Shown here: one piece after another, positions 4,996-5,748 of the stretch | How positions within the stretch are numbered: the stretch's first letter is position 1 | How the letters are laid out: every line of letters begins with the position of its first letter | From: RUG721 sp040307385 | Lineage (GTDB): Bacteria > Actinomycetota > Coriobacteriia > Coriobacteriales > Atopobiaceae | NCBI GenBank assembly: GCA_040307385.1 | Contig: JAWRJQ010000076.1 | Location: 1-5,748 of the forward strand | Direction: 5' to 3' | Length of the DNA: 5,748 nt | The notes under the pieces: generated by a model | The model's database searches: none | Seen by the model: the letters and a program-made list of their open reading frames with translations, nothing else | Told to the model about the DNA's origin: nothing | Made by a program: the position numbers and the translations under genes

Positions 4996-5748
4996 ATGAC
5001 ACAGAACAGAGGCTTGAAGAAGGTCCTCTCGCTCGCATGCGCCCTGTGCCTGACGCTCTCGATGCTCGGGAGCGGGACATTCGCGGCGATCGCGGAGGAG
5101 CTGGATGGCGCAGAGGCCGCCATCGAGCAGGTCCTCCCGACCGACGCGCCCGAGGAGGCCGCCGACGCGCAGGAGGATCCTGCCGAGGACGACGCGCAGG
5201 AGGATCCTGCCGATGAAGCGGTTGACGCCAATGCGCAGGAGGATACCGCCAAGGACGAGGACGATGCCGAGGTGCAGGACGCGGCAGCCGTCGAGCCCGA
5301 ACCCCAGGTGGATGAGCCCGCCGAGGCGGACGATCCCGTAATCGAGGAAAGCCGCCAGAACGCTGAGGCCGTCGAGCTGATGGCTCGCGCCACACGCGCA
5401 GGCCCCAAGCAGGTCGATGCGACGGTGACCAACTTCAGGATTCAGAACCTTTCCGGCCAGGATGTCAACAGGGTCTTCCTCACCGATAGCTTCTACCTCG
5501 CTATGGACTGGGATGCAAGCGCCCACGGTGCGGACCTGCACCCGGGCGATTACTTCGACATCACCCTGCCCGACGAGATGATCTTCCCGTCCACGAGCCC
5601 CGCCACCGACTTCGACATCTACGGCCCCGACGGCACCACCGTCATCGCCACGGCGCACATCAACGCCGGCGCAACCGGCGGCACGGTCCGCGTCACCTTC
5701 AGCGACTGGGTCGAGGGTAAGGAGAACGTGAACGGCTCCATCCGCCTT
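4996..5748 (+). CDS. Exported Ig-like surface adhesin, 3' end beyond window
   Basis: The frame stays open for 251 codons to the window edge, so the protein is partial. Residues 1-33 are a signal peptide: basic start NRGLKK, hydrophobic core, then a likely cut near AIA/EE. Residues 34-127 form a spacer in which about 38 of 94 residues are Asp or Glu and only two are basic, with repeats of the AQEDPA type. From about residue 138 (KQVDATVTNFRIQNLSG) begins a beta-rich domain with LHPGDYFDITLPDEM, FDIYGPDGTTVIATAHI and VRVTFSDWVEGKENVNGSIRL, the pattern of MSCRAMM/SpaA-type Ig-like ligand-binding domains. Such proteins normally end in B repeats and an LPXTG sortase signal, not visible here. The ATG at 4996 was preferred over in-frame ATG 4987 and GTG 4981 because GTGGGG sits nine bases upstream. 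Expression should require read-through of the c-di-GMP riboswitch. Confidence 0.85.
   Translation, partial: MTQNRGLKKVLSLACALCLTLSMLGSGTFAAIAEELDGAEAAIEQVLPTDAPEEAADAQEDPAEDDAQEDPADEAVDANAQEDTAKDEDDAEVQDAAAVEPEPQVDEPAEADDPVIEESRQNAEAVELMARATRAGPKQVDATVTNFRIQNLSGQDVNRVFLTDSFYLAMDWDASAHGADLHPGDYFDITLPDEMIFPSTSPATDFDIYGPDGTTVIATAHINAGATGGTVRVTFSDWVEGKENVNGSIRL
5164..5213 (+). repeat. In-frame 27-bp tandem repeat in the adhesin spacer
   Basis: Bases 5164-5186 recur identically at 5191-5213, a 27-base (nine-codon) period encoding DAQEDPA-E/D repeats. A diverged third copy starts near 5233 (GCGCAGGAGGAT). Because the unit is a multiple of three, gain or loss of copies would lengthen or shorten the acidic spacer without breaking the frame. 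Confidence 0.7.

Noticed and set aside
4499..5395. 298-codon minus-strand frame spanning riboswitch and adhesin start
   Set aside because: Arg/Pro-rich shadow translation that crosses the promoter, aptamer and terminator on the opposite strand; no start signals.
4933..5658. 241-codon and other minus-strand frames opposite the adhesin
   Set aside because: They are low-complexity complements of the acidic repeat and adhesin coding sequence; the plus-strand frame has a signal peptide and adhesin domain and is open to the window end.

Overview
The window comes from a GC-rich bacterium. Codon use dominated by GC-ending codons, a Bacillus-type NagB sequence, TPR proteins rich in Ala/Arg/Glu, and an exported Ig-like adhesin under a c-di-GMP-I riboswitch would fit a gut Actinomycetota of the Coriobacteriia (Collinsella/Olsenella-like). 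That placement is an inference without database support.

Layout, left to right. Bases 1-175 are non-coding. They hold a 117-bp segment bounded by a short inverted repeat, then a weak possible terminator for nagB. nagB (glucosamine-6-phosphate deaminase) lies on the minus strand at 176-910, with a very good ribosome binding site, a consensus -10 and a palindrome where a -35 should be. The divergent gap 911-1198 carries a striking four-unit, 107-bp near-palindrome. Next come two plus-strand genes, 1199-2233 and 2230-3177, joined by an ATGA overlap. They encode related soluble TPR-like proteins of unknown function. They converge, with only 10 bp between, on a minus-strand gene (3188-4354) for a six-helix membrane protein with a C-terminal GGDEF (diguanylate cyclase) domain.

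The most informative part is 4355-5748. Divergent from the GGDEF gene, a promoter at 4629-4657 precedes a clear cyclic-di-GMP-I (GEMM-I) riboswitch at about 4680-4748. The 3' strand of its aptamer is also the 5' strand of a perfect 13-bp terminator hairpin (4734-4783). Ligand binding should therefore block termination, an ON switch. After about 210 further bases of structured leader comes an exported protein starting at 4996 and cut off by the window end. It has a signal peptide, a very acidic repeat-containing spacer, and then an Ig-like adhesin domain of the MSCRAMM/SpaA kind. It is therefore a candidate c-di-GMP-induced surface adhesin beside a membrane-bound c-di-GMP synthase candidate, i.e. 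a possible local signalling circuit. The GGDEF motif reads HGDEF and lacks a canonical I-site, so enzyme activity is uncertain.

nagB and the TPR pair show no visible functional link to this circuit.
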